Origin: Pseudoalteromonas luteoviolacea B = ATCC 29581
GTDB lineage: Bacteria > Pseudomonadota > Gammaproteobacteria > Enterobacterales > Alteromonadaceae
DNA length: 64,000 nucleotides
NCBI GenBank assembly: GCA_000333235.1
Contig: CAPN01000004.1
Coordinates: 1 to 64,000 of the forward strand
Direction: 5' to 3'
This document shows positions 55,634 through 63,629 of the stretch, piece after piece. The translations under genes and the position numbers were made by a program. The notes under the pieces are model-generated. The model was not told where the DNA came from, made no database searches, and saw only the letters and a program-made list of their open reading frames with translations. Every line of letters starts with the position of its first letter. The first letter of the stretch is position 1.

Positions 55634-56931
55634 ACCAACTCCTTATTAAACCACACCGTTACTCGCAATCCACCTAAATGACTGCGACTAAGATCGATGG
55701 ATGCATCATAAATCGCCACCACTTGCTGAACAATCGCCATGCCGAGTCCTGCACCTTTCTCACCTGATGGGTGTTTATCCCCTCCAACGCGGTAAAAACG
55801 ATCGAAAACCCGTGCGATTTGTTCCTCTGTCATACCTGGGCCAGAATCATCTAACTGCCAACCCACTTTTCTATCCGCTTCGACTAAGGTAAGCGCCAAC
55901 ACACCACCCTTAGGGGTGTATTTAATTGCGTTGCTAAGTAAATTCCCAAGCAAGGTTTTTAAGGTAAATTCACAGCCAAAAATTACGCACTCTTTGCCAT
56001 CGAGTTCTATCGTTTGCCCTTTGCTTTCAATTTTCTCGTACAGATCGCTCACTAAGTTTTGCGTAAAACTGAGAATATCAATCGGTTTAAATTGAGCATG
56101 CCACGATTCGGGTTCAGTTCGAGCCAAAGTGAGCATTTGCTCAACAATGTGATTAAGCTGTGCTACCCCTTGTTCCAGTGCCAAAATGCTCTCACTTTGG
56201 CCTTCTGCAAGGTTATGTAAATGAATTTTTAAACTGCTTATAGGGGTTTTTAATTCATGTGCGGCGTCGGAGGCGAAATAGCGCTCACGAAGGTATGCCG
56301 CTTCAACTTTTGTCAGTAGTTGGTTCATGCGCTCAATCACTGGGGCGACTTCTGCATCCGTGGAGATCGTAGACAACTGAGAAAAATCATTCGCTTTTCT
56401 GAGCTGCAGCTCTTTGGATAGGAGTGTTAATGGACGCAACGAGCGCCGTATATACCAGGCGATTGCTAGCGCAAGCATAGGCGTTATCATTACAAGTGGA
56501 GTCATCGCTGAAACAATTAAAGATTCAATTAATTCAAATCGTCGCTCAACCGGCTGTGCGAGCCAAAGTGTGTCATCATCCCTCTTCATCACGACTATCC
56601 GTAGGCGTTTATTCGCCAAATTTGCGGTGTAGGCCCCTACGTCTGGGTAAGTTTCGAATGGAACTGCCTTGAAGATATCGGCACTAAATTGCTCCGTTTG
56701 CGCCGACCAACGTTTACTGTATAACTGGCTTTGCTCTGGCCACTTAGCAAGAGGCACATGCATTAATACCTCACCTAATTGATAAAGTTGCTCATCCAAT
56801 TGTTTTTCAGCAGTCACGTAACTGGTTTCATACCCTTTTAATAACGCTAAAAAGAGGGTTAAAACAAAACTAGAAATAATAATAAGCGTCAGGCGAATAT
56901 TGATCGACGTCCGATTGCCTAAATGCTTCAC
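55630..56931 (-). CDS. Sensor histidine kinase (QseC/PmrB-like)
   Basis: A 433-residue kinase: TM1 about 13-32, periplasmic domain about 33-138, TM2 about 139-160, HAMP-like segment about 160-212, phospho-acceptor HELKTP (His225), and an ATPase domain with LLSNAIKYTPKGG, DDSGPGMTEEQ and GAGLGMAIVQQ. It pairs with the preceding response regulator. It is embedded in the biosynthesis/envelope operon and so probably senses a signal tied to that system, such as a metal or the product. Confidence 0.93.
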   Translation of the reverse strand: MKHLGNRTSINIRLTLIIISSFVLTLFLALLKGYETSYVTAEKQLDEQLYQLGEVLMHVPLAKWPEQSQLYSKRWSAQTEQFSADIFKAVPFETYPDVGAYTANLANKRLRIVVMKRDDDTLWLAQPVERRFELIESLIVSAMTPLVMITPMLALAIAWYIRRSLRPLTLLSKELQLRKANDFSQLSTISTDAEVAPVIERMNQLLTKVEAAYLRERYFASDAAHELKTPISSLKIHLHNLAEGQSESILALEQGVAQLNHIVEQMLTLARTEPESWHAQFKPIDILSFTQNLVSDLYEKIESKGQTIELDGKECVIFGCEFTLKTLLGNLLSNAIKYTPKGGVLALTLVEADRKVGWQLDDSGPGMTEEQIARVFDRFYRVGGDKHPSGEKGAGLGMAIVQQVVAIYDASIDLSRSHLGGLRVTVWFNKELV

Positions 56932-57587
56932 TTTTTGCCCATCACATAACCAATACCACGTAGTGTTTTAATCGTGTTTTCTGGTAGTTTTTTGCGCAAA
57001 TGGTGAATATGCACTTCTATCGCATTCGAGCCCAACTCTTCACCCCATTGATACAGTTTGTTTTCCAATTGTTCTTTTGATAATACCCGACCTACATTTT
57101 CCATTAGCGCTTTGAGCAACATAAACTCTTTTCGAGGTAAATTTAGACTCTCGCCATTTACTTCAACAGTATGGCTTGCCATATCCATCTCGATATCGCC
57201 CACAGCCAATGCACTACTCGTAACTAACTTGCCACGACGGCTTACCACCCGCAGCCGTGCAAATAGCTCCTTGGGTTCAAATGGCTTAGGTAAATAGTCA
57301 TCCGCACCGAGATCTAGCCCTTCAATTTTATCTTCGACTCGGTCTCTCGCGGTAAGAATAATTACCCCAATTGGCCATTTTTTGCGACGTATTTTTCTTA
57401 GCAACGACATGCCGTCACCATCAGGCAGCCCCAAATCTAACACGACCAATTCGGTGTTTTCAGGACTCAACAGATGCTCTGCTTGGGCCAGTGTTGCAGC
57501 GTGGTCAACACTGTACCCTTCTTTTTGTAACGAGCGTACGAGTCCTTGCGCGAGTAAGGTGTCATCTTCGACTAATAATAATCTCAT
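56928..57587 (-). CDS. OmpR/PhoB-family response regulator
   Basis: A 219-residue regulator: receiver domain (about 1-115) with acidic pocket VEDD and phospho-acceptor Asp51 (VVLDLGLPDGDG), and a winged-helix effector domain (about 125-219: LNLPRKEFMLLKALMENVG, GSNAIEVHIHHLRKKL, TLRGIGYVMGKK). It is closest to the QseB/PmrA branch. It overlaps the TPR gene and the kinase gene by 4 bp each. The operon promoter around 61848-61862 is a candidate target. Confidence 0.94.
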   Translation of the reverse strand: MRLLLVEDDTLLAQGLVRSLQKEGYSVDHAATLAQAEHLLSPENTELVVLDLGLPDGDGMSLLRKIRRKKWPIGVIILTARDRVEDKIEGLDLGADDYLPKPFEPKELFARLRVVSRRGKLVTSSALAVGDIEMDMASHTVEVNGESLNLPRKEFMLLKALMENVGRVLSKEQLENKLYQWGEELGSNAIEVHIHHLRKKLPENTIKTLRGIGYVMGKK

Positions 57588-58237
57588 TGGCGTCTTTTTA
57601 ATTTTTTCTCAACTTTAGCTAACAGCTCATCCACTTCGAGTTGGCGGTATTTATCGGCTTTTTCTCGTCCTTCGCGAGCTGGCGCTGCCTTTGCTTTTTT
57701 CAGATGTTCGAAGGCATCTTTATACTCTTTTTCAGCATAGAGAAAATCTGCATAAAAGTAATTGATATCGATACCACTTGGATTCAATTCTAGCGACTTT
57801 TTAAATAATTTCTCTGCTTGTTTATCATTACCAAAGCCAATTGGCCACCCTGGAACTTTAGCATACAAAGTACCTAAGCTCGTTAACGCAGAACCTTGTA
57901 ATGCCTTTTCATCAATCGCCATTGCGGCTTCAAGTTCTTTTTTTGCGGCTTCGGCAAGTCCAAGCGCGCCAAGTCCACCTTTTGCGCCAGCAAAACTTGA
58001 CTGAACAATGCCATGCCAAATATGGCTCTCTGCCCGATTAGGGTACTGTTCTACAAGGCTTGCACTTTCTTTCACTAGGGCTTCAAATGCTTTTTCTCGA
58101 GAACTCTCAGCAAGCTCATAGTTAACCGTTGCCCAACTGTCTTGCACTGCTTTCAAGTGTTCGTCAAAGTTATCATTGGCAAAAGTTGCCACCGACACAA
58201 ATAGGCTTACGCCAATGATCAGTTTTCTAAGGTTCAT
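57584..58237 (-). CDS. Periplasmic TPR-like protein
   Basis: A 217-residue exported protein (signal about 1-21) with helix-pair repeats (ESHIWHGIVQSSFAGAKGG, ALTSLGTLYAKVPGWPIGFGNDKQAEKLFKKSLEL, YFYADFLYAEKEYKDAFEHLKKAK). The 'PIGFGNDKQAEKLFKKSLELNP' segment is characteristic of a conserved TPR family in proteobacteria. It is flanked by the SDR and response-regulator genes with 4-bp overlaps. It is probably a periplasmic scaffold. Confidence 0.82.
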   Translation of the reverse strand: MNLRKLIIGVSLFVSVATFANDNFDEHLKAVQDSWATVNYELAESSREKAFEALVKESASLVEQYPNRAESHIWHGIVQSSFAGAKGGLGALGLAEAAKKELEAAMAIDEKALQGSALTSLGTLYAKVPGWPIGFGNDKQAEKLFKKSLELNPSGIDINYFYADFLYAEKEYKDAFEHLKKAKAAPAREGREKADKYRQLEVDELLAKVEKKLKRRQ

Positions 58238-59022
58238 AGTGAAGTCTCCTTTGTAACAAAATACGCTTTAATCACTTTCAATTGTTTGATCAGTGCTGAG
58301 TCTACAAGCTCTGGAAATACGCCGTTAAGGCGAGCAAACAGCTTCTCTGGAAACCCAACCGCGCGCCGTCTTGAGGTAGATCCCAATAGTTTCATAAACT
58401 CATCAGCAACGTATTGGGGTTTATCCATCGCATTACCCAGAGCTGAATTCAACTGCCGGATACGATCGCCATTAATACTGGTGTCGGTAGCTCGTGGGGC
58501 AAAATACTTAACCTGTACTTCACCGTCCAACTCGCGGCTCAACGCTTCGCTAAATCCACGTAAACCAAACTTGCTTGCACAGTAGATACTTTGCATCGGA
58601 TAGCCTATCGCCCCAAAAGCAGAACCAACATTAACCACTGTACCTCGCTGCTGCTTTAACTGACTGAGCAGACTGTGAGTGAGTCGCATTGGGGCAATAA
58701 GATTAATGGAAATTTGCGATTCAATGGTATCCGTTGGTGTATGCTCAAACGGAAGCATTTGATTCACACCGGCATTGTTAACAAGCAGATCTGCGCCTCC
58801 CATTTGTTGGGCACACGAGGCTATTGCTAGAATCGCTTTTTCATCTCGCAGATCTTCCACAAGAAACTGGTGCTTTGGGCCTAGCTCATCACGCAACGCA
58901 GACAACATAGATTCGTTTCTGCCTACTAGCAATAACGTCCATCCAGCTTTGGCTAACTGCTGAGCAATTGCAGACCCGATACCACCAGTGGCACCGGTTA
59001 ATACAGCCAGTTTTTTATTCAT
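58234..59022 (-). CDS. Short-chain dehydrogenase/reductase
   Basis: A 262-residue SDR: cofactor loop TGATGGIG (9-16), NNAG (82-85), and catalytic Ser134, Tyr147 and Lys151 in the YCASK context. The C-terminal region (about 195-262) has no membrane anchor. It is predicted to reduce or oxidise a carbonyl/alcohol in the pathway encoded by the acyl ligase and di-iron oxidase genes. It overlaps the di-iron oxidase gene by 4 bp. Confidence 0.9.
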   Translation of the reverse strand: MNKKLAVLTGATGGIGSAIAQQLAKAGWTLLLVGRNESMLSALRDELGPKHQFLVEDLRDEKAILAIASCAQQMGGADLLVNNAGVNQMLPFEHTPTDTIESQISINLIAPMRLTHSLLSQLKQQRGTVVNVGSAFGAIGYPMQSIYCASKFGLRGFSEALSRELDGEVQVKYFAPRATDTSINGDRIRQLNSALGNAMDKPQYVADEFMKLLGSTSRRRAVGFPEKLFARLNGVFPELVDSALIKQLKVIKAYFVTKETSL

Positions 59023-59708
59023 AATGCCTCCTCACCGATTACCTTAGGGATCGCCGGGTGACTTTCAATGCCACGAAACACATTGCCATACAATTGATAA
59101 AACCGTTTACTGGTGTGAATAATTAAATCTTGCTCCTGTTTACAGGTGATCTTATTCATCAAAGATTTAAAAAAGTCGATGTGTTCAATATCCAGTGCAC
59201 CATGTGAAGTTAAATAGCTAAACGCTTTCTTAGGCAGGTCAAGCTTTTCACGAATGGTTTTTGCTGCGTTATCAGCAAGCGCAATCGATGTGCCTTCGAG
59301 CACGTTGACCATTCCAAAGAAGCACAAAGGGTTTTTCCTAGCGATACTGTCATAGGCGTAGCTCACCATCATTTCTGCAGCAAAACTTGGCTGACTTATT
59401 CGCACTGCTTCTTTATCAAAACCGCAGGCTGCAATGTCGTTGAGGATCCATTCTTGATGGCCCATCTCTTCTTCGATGTAATGCCCTAGTGCTTCGCGTA
59501 GCCATTCTTTATCATCGTTAAGCTTACTGCCACAGTACATTAGGAGCGGAACAGTGTGTTTTACATGGTGATAAGCATTTTGCAAAAATGAAACATACTG
59601 CAAACGTGTTATCTCGCCATTGAACACTGAGCGAATTATCGGCGCATCGATCAAATAGGCTCTTTCGTTCGTCGTTTCTGATTGTAGTCGGTCAAAAAAT
59701 GTCGTCAT
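59019..59708 (-). CDS. Heme-oxygenase-like di-iron oxidase (TenA-like/HDO)
   Basis: A 229-residue helical protein that would often be labelled 'TenA-family'. It retains the metal ligands of HDO enzymes: the EEEMGH segment (Glu81, His84), Glu138 in VLEG, and His169-x3-Asp173-x2-His176. TenA thiaminases lack this iron set. Known HDOs cleave or oxygenate acyl chains, amino acids or amines with O2. Placed between an acyl ligase and an SDR, it is the likely oxidative step of a small-molecule pathway. Confidence 0.8.
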   Translation of the reverse strand: MTTFFDRLQSETTNERAYLIDAPIIRSVFNGEITRLQYVSFLQNAYHHVKHTVPLLMYCGSKLNDDKEWLREALGHYIEEEMGHQEWILNDIAACGFDKEAVRISQPSFAAEMMVSYAYDSIARKNPLCFFGMVNVLEGTSIALADNAAKTIREKLDLPKKAFSYLTSHGALDIEHIDFFKSLMNKITCKQEQDLIIHTSKRFYQLYGNVFRGIESHPAIPKVIGEEAL

Positions 59709-59717
59709 AGTATGCTC

Positions 59718-61166
59718 CTAAGCTGACATACTTTCGCGGTATACCGCGTCAAGTTCAGCATGAAAATGAGTTTCAATGGCACCGCGGATTGGTCGTCCGT
59801 TGCCAGTGAGTAAACCGGGTATCGTGTGCAGTGGAGTGGATAAGCGGATCACGCGATGTATTTGGGCATAAACAGGTAATTGGCGATTTATTTGCGCAAG
59901 TAGATGTTCAATGACCAGGGTAGTCACCGTGGCTTCAGCAAAAATTAACGCGGTTAAGAAAGGTTTCGCTTCACCGACCACCACGCATTGCATAATGCGA
60001 GTATCACTTAATACTAAGCTTTCAGGCCACTCTGGATGAATGTTTCGACCAAAACTATTAATGATCACATTCTTTTTACGGCCAAGGATCGACAATCCGG
60101 ATGCAGATTCCATGACCAGATCACCGGTGTCGAGCCACGTATTTTGATCTCTTGCTTCTTCCCCTAAATAACCTAAAAAAAGTGTTCCTCGTAAAAACAG
60201 GGCGTTATCGCGTATTTTATACTCTAAATGGTCAAGTACTTTCCCTACTTCGCCATTTTGTGCTTGTAAATTAAGGGCGACGACAGAGCCTGCTTCCGAC
60301 AACCCATAACCTTGATACACTGGCAAACCTAATTGTTGTGCTTGATTTAATAGTTCAAGCGCAACATTTGCTCCTCCAACGGCAATAAACGCTAACGAAG
60401 TCGGCGCTTGCCATCCTTTTTGAGCTGCAATAACAAGCGCTTTCAAGAGTTCTGGAACCAATATCATCGACGCTGGAGCGGTGTGGGTAATTGACGTTAA
60501 TAAGCGACGTGGATCCGCAAGTGAAGTGCCAGAAAAACCGAGTTCCTCAAGGGTCATACATACCACTTGACCTTTAGAAAGTAGGCTTGCATATACTCCT
60601 GCGACATTTTCAAGTAAAACGCCATAGGGCAATACACTAAGGTGCTTACCAGAGGTTAAGGCAATCGCTTTAGCTAACGAAAAAGCCACATTCAGTTGAT
60701 TGTCGAGAGACAAACACACTCCCTTAGGCGTACCTGTTGAACCCGAGGTAAACGTGATCTTTTTTGTACCTAGAGGCAAGCGCACTTTGGTGAATGGCAA
60801 CGAGTAGAAATAACACCATACTCCTGCAATATGACATTCTTTAACTAAATCTAAACCGCTGCGTTCGATATCGGTGATTAACAACTGACAGCCCGCACTG
60901 CTTAACGCAAAATCACTTTGTTGATGGGTGAAAAAGCCAGGTAATGGCAAGTGCACAAATTGGCGTTCAAGTAACGCCAAATCAAGAATGTTCCACGCGA
61001 TGCTATTGTCGAGTTGTGTCGCGATAACGTCAGAGCCCAATTCAGTCAATACTTCGCTAACGCAGGCGACTGCGCGTTCCAACTGGCTAAAACTAAGTGA
61101 TTGAGTTAGATCAGAAAATACTATATCACCGGCTTTGTAAGTACACTTTTCAAGCAAAGGGTTCAT
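59718..61166 (-). CDS. AMP-dependent acyl ligase/synthetase
   Basis: A 482-residue ANL-superfamily enzyme, shorter than typical acyl-CoA synthetases. Motifs: P-loop TFTSGSTGTPKG (138-149), YGLSEAG (287-293), WLDTGDL (344-350) and the hinge GRKKNVIINSFGRN (362-375). The usual A10 catalytic lysine (xGKxxR) is replaced by Arg458 in TGNGRPIRG. It probably activates a carboxylic acid for the downstream enzymes. It overlaps the hemolysin-family gene by 4 bp. Confidence 0.88.
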   Translation of the reverse strand: MNPLLEKCTYKAGDIVFSDLTQSLSFSQLERAVACVSEVLTELGSDVIATQLDNSIAWNILDLALLERQFVHLPLPGFFTHQQSDFALSSAGCQLLITDIERSGLDLVKECHIAGVWCYFYSLPFTKVRLPLGTKKITFTSGSTGTPKGVCLSLDNQLNVAFSLAKAIALTSGKHLSVLPYGVLLENVAGVYASLLSKGQVVCMTLEELGFSGTSLADPRRLLTSITHTAPASMILVPELLKALVIAAQKGWQAPTSLAFIAVGGANVALELLNQAQQLGLPVYQGYGLSEAGSVVALNLQAQNGEVGKVLDHLEYKIRDNALFLRGTLFLGYLGEEARDQNTWLDTGDLVMESASGLSILGRKKNVIINSFGRNIHPEWPESLVLSDTRIMQCVVVGEAKPFLTALIFAEATVTTLVIEHLLAQINRQLPVYAQIHRVIRLSTPLHTIPGLLTGNGRPIRGAIETHFHAELDAVYRESMSA

Positions 61167-61798
61167 CGTAACTCCTTAGCAAGCAGTTCAATGTGCATCT
61201 GTAGCTCAGGAACTAAACTTGCAAACAAAGGCACCGTGTTAATCGTCTGATTTGCTTGTTTTAGGTCAACCACACAGGTTACAGGGTTTGTCTGGTAGTA
61301 CGTGCCGTAGTCTGCTGAACAAGACACTTTATCCGGATCTGCTGCTGCTACCTCTCGCATTGGTACCTGTAACAACACCATAAGTTTCCTAACTTGCTCT
61401 GTGCCTGTAAACATCAAGTAGCCAATGTCATTAAGTAATAACGCTTTGGTCACCACGATTAAATGCCCGATGGTGGCACTTCGATGCGTTGAAAATAAGT
61501 TGCCTAATTCTGCAAATTGATGGCGCTTAGCTCCGTCAAATAAGTGTTCAACTGGCGAATTTAAATACGCTTCACTGAATAACGATTCATGCTCTGCACA
61601 CCTAAGCCCAAGTACAGCTTGCCCTTTGGCATTTGAAAAACGGCTGAGCAGTGGCATAAATTCATGAATGTCTGCATTAAACGCTGAAAAAAATCCCTGA
61701 TAAATATTGGCTTCAAGTTCAGCTCGTAACGGATGAGCTTTGTGGACAGCAATAAATTCTGAGTTTGATTGCATTTTAAAACGTGGAAGTGCGCTCAT
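61163..61798 (-). CDS. Thermostable-hemolysin-family (delta-VPH-like) protein
   Basis: A 211-residue protein matching the T_hemolysin family: GQAVLGLRCAEHESLFSEAYLNSPVEHLF, FAELGNLFSTHRSATIGHLIVV, IGYLMFTGTEQVRKLM, and ADPDK...YGTYYQTNPVTCVVDL. ATG 61798 has AGGTG 7 bp upstream; GTG 61807 is possible. No signal peptide, so secretion as a toxin is doubtful. As I recall, the fold is related to GNAT acyltransferases, which would fit an acyl-transfer step with the adjacent acyl ligase. First gene of the operon. Confidence 0.82.
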   Translation of the reverse strand: MSALPRFKMQSNSEFIAVHKAHPLRAELEANIYQGFFSAFNADIHEFMPLLSRFSNAKGQAVLGLRCAEHESLFSEAYLNSPVEHLFDGAKRHQFAELGNLFSTHRSATIGHLIVVTKALLLNDIGYLMFTGTEQVRKLMVLLQVPMREVAAADPDKVSCSADYGTYYQTNPVTCVVDLKQANQTINTVPLFASLVPELQMHIELLAKELR

Positions 61799-61847
61799 GT
61801 CGTACACCTAATTGGGTTACCTTAAGGAGCAATTTAGAATGCGAATA

Positions 61848-61862
61848 TTAAGTGAAACTTAA
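61848..61862. promoter_or_regulatory. Inverted repeat in the shared divergent promoter region
   Basis: TTAAG-TGAAA-CTTAA lies about 50 bp upstream of the ten-gene operon and about 160 bp upstream of the divergent chemoreceptor-like gene. It is flanked by AT-rich sequence and is a candidate regulator site. Confidence 0.4.
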
Positions 61863-62018
61863 GAGGTACAATTTTTTTTAAAATTTAGTACAGCGCTCGG
61901 TTTATTGCTTTTTAGCTAATAAACCGATTGATCTAGTTCAAAAAAGTTTCATTAATTGCGTGCGTCAATGCCAACTCTGTCCTATGCTAGTGGGCAATGA
62001 ATTGCAAAAGAGGCAGCA

Positions 62019-62636
62019 ATGGATCATCTAAATGCCCATGCGCGTGCGATAGACAACTTTGTTCGAGTTGCCAACATCATCGCTAACCTAGATGTTATAT
62101 TATTAGAAGCTAAGAACTTGTCCTTAACCGCGAAGAATGCCCGAGTGGTTGCGCTTCGTGCAGGGGATTCAGCGTTTGGCTTTAAACCTATCACCAACTT
62201 TATCGACGAATTCTCCGATCAAACCATTCGGATCACTAAATCGATTGCCGAATTGTCGAATCGTCTTTTTGCCATGGCTTTAGCTGTGGTGAGATGCAGC
62301 GAGTTTCGCGATCATCTCTCGCGGACTGAATCGATGGTGGATAGCACGACGCTCAAGCGGTTGAAATTTTCAGCCAACGAGCAACTGCTTGAAAAAACAC
62401 GAGAGCTTGAATCTGCTGTGTTTGAACTTGCCGGATTTTTTGAAGACATTCAAAAACACATGCGTAGCGCAGAATACATTGCCGTTACGAGCCGAGTTGA
62501 AGCCTCCAATGCGGGGGAGTTTTGCGATAGTCTGCAATCTGTGTCTGACTTTATCGCCGGCGCAGCACTAAAAATTAAACAAGCCGTTGGTAGTAACTTA
62601 AAAGAAATCAGCCAATTAAGAGGAGCGATGCGTTGA
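62019..62636 (+). CDS. Soluble chemoreceptor-tip-like coiled-coil protein
   Basis: A 205-residue, all-helical cytoplasmic protein without membrane segments. Residues 28-70 (NLSLTAKNARVVALRAGDSA, GFKPITNFIDEFSDQT) resemble the chemoreceptor hairpin tip ([25 protein letters not shown]). Residues about 150-185 (AEYIAVTSRVEASNAGEF...LQSVSDFI) look like a second tip motif. It overlaps the downstream ODP-like gene by 4 bp, suggesting a sensor-receptor pair. ATG 62019 follows GAGGC. Confidence 0.7.
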   Translation: MDHLNAHARAIDNFVRVANIIANLDVILLEAKNLSLTAKNARVVALRAGDSAFGFKPITNFIDEFSDQTIRITKSIAELSNRLFAMALAVVRCSEFRDHLSRTESMVDSTTLKRLKFSANEQLLEKTRELESAVFELAGFFEDIQKHMRSAEYIAVTSRVEASNAGEFCDSLQSVSDFIAGAALKIKQAVGSNLKEISQLRGAMR

Positions 62637-63364
62637 AAGCAACCGAACTCTACAAATCGACAACGCACCGTTGGTTAGTGTTAGGTCGAGACGAAAGCAA
62701 ACCAGAAAAAATCATCGACACAAACCAATACGTTATTTCTAGTCAAAACGAAGCAATTATCCTCGATCCCGGTGGCATTGAATTGTTCTCCCCTATGCTC
62801 GCGGGGATTTTAAAACACTTAGATCTCGACAACATTACGGCATTGTTTGCTTCACACCAAGATCCCGATATCATCAGCTCACTCGGTTTATGGGATAAAA
62901 CCATTCCAAACGCAAAACTTTATGCACCCTGGTTATGGGAAGGGTTTATCCGTCACTTTGGTATGGAAAACATTAGCTACGTACCTATCAAAGATGATGG
63001 CGGTGAAGTGCGAATTGGCTCGGCTACGCTTAAGTTTATCCCTGCTCATTACTTACATTCATCAGGTAATTTTAATGTGTACGATCCGGCTGCAAAAATT
63101 TTAATGAGTGGCGACATTGGTGCTGCGCTTGAAGATCACAGCGCCCCTATGTTTGTCGAAGATTTTGGTAGCCACGTGAAAAAAATGGAGTATTTCCACA
63201 AACGTTGGATGCCATCCAATCGCGCCAAAAACAACTGGATTGCACGGGTTAAAGAGCTTGATATTGAGATCATGGCACCACAGCATGGTCGAGTGTTTAA
63301 AGGTGAAATGGTCGAAGAGTTTTTAGCTTGGTTCGCCAAGTTAGACGTGGGTATTGCAAGTTAG
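62633..63364 (+). CDS. ODP-like di-iron metallo-beta-lactamase-fold oxygen sensor
   Basis: A 243-residue MBL-fold protein of the flavodiiron-related branch, without a flavodoxin domain. Metal-site motifs are ASHQDPDI (His-x-Asp-x-Asp), PAHYLHSSGNFNVYDPAAKILMSGDIG (His, Asp) and APQHGRVFKG (His). This matches the ODP proteins that serve as O2/iron sensors for chemotaxis in spirochetes. Pairing with a chemoreceptor-tip-like protein supports an aerotaxis or redox-sensing role. Start and order imply translational coupling. Confidence 0.82.
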   Translation: MKATELYKSTTHRWLVLGRDESKPEKIIDTNQYVISSQNEAIILDPGGIELFSPMLAGILKHLDLDNITALFASHQDPDIISSLGLWDKTIPNAKLYAPWLWEGFIRHFGMENISYVPIKDDGGEVRIGSATLKFIPAHYLHSSGNFNVYDPAAKILMSGDIGAALEDHSAPMFVEDFGSHVKKMEYFHKRWMPSNRAKNNWIARVKELDIEIMAPQHGRVFKGEMVEEFLAWFAKLDVGIAS

Positions 63365-63395
63365 GTAACTTAAAGTCATTCCTCCTCATTTTGTT

Positions 63396-63430
63396 GCTTC
63401 GAGCACCCCATAGTACTCGAAGCATTTTTA
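63396..63430 (+). terminator. Terminator after the ODP-like gene
   Basis: GCTTCGAG / CTCGAAGC, a perfect 8-bp stem with a 12-nt loop, then a T-rich tail. The remaining gap to 63630 shows only a weak GAAC/GTTC hairpin near 63480. Confidence 0.8.
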
Positions 63431-63629
63431 TTTTATCCCCAATCTACCAGCATCAGTAACTGCTCATTAACTTACTAGGCGAACGTTTTGGTTCGTTGCC
63501 TTGAAGTTAAGTCAGCAAAGTTGCGGTTTTTTCACCACTAACTTTTTTGCTGTAGGCGGGACTTTATGTCGCGCTCACTGGAAATAAAACGACGACAACA
63601 ATCAAGGTAACGCGCCCTAGGCTTAACGG

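Noticed and set aside
59019..59708. Annotation as TenA thiaminase or transcriptional activator
   Set aside because: The HxxxDxxH and EEEMGH iron ligands indicate an HDO enzyme; no thiamine genes are nearby.
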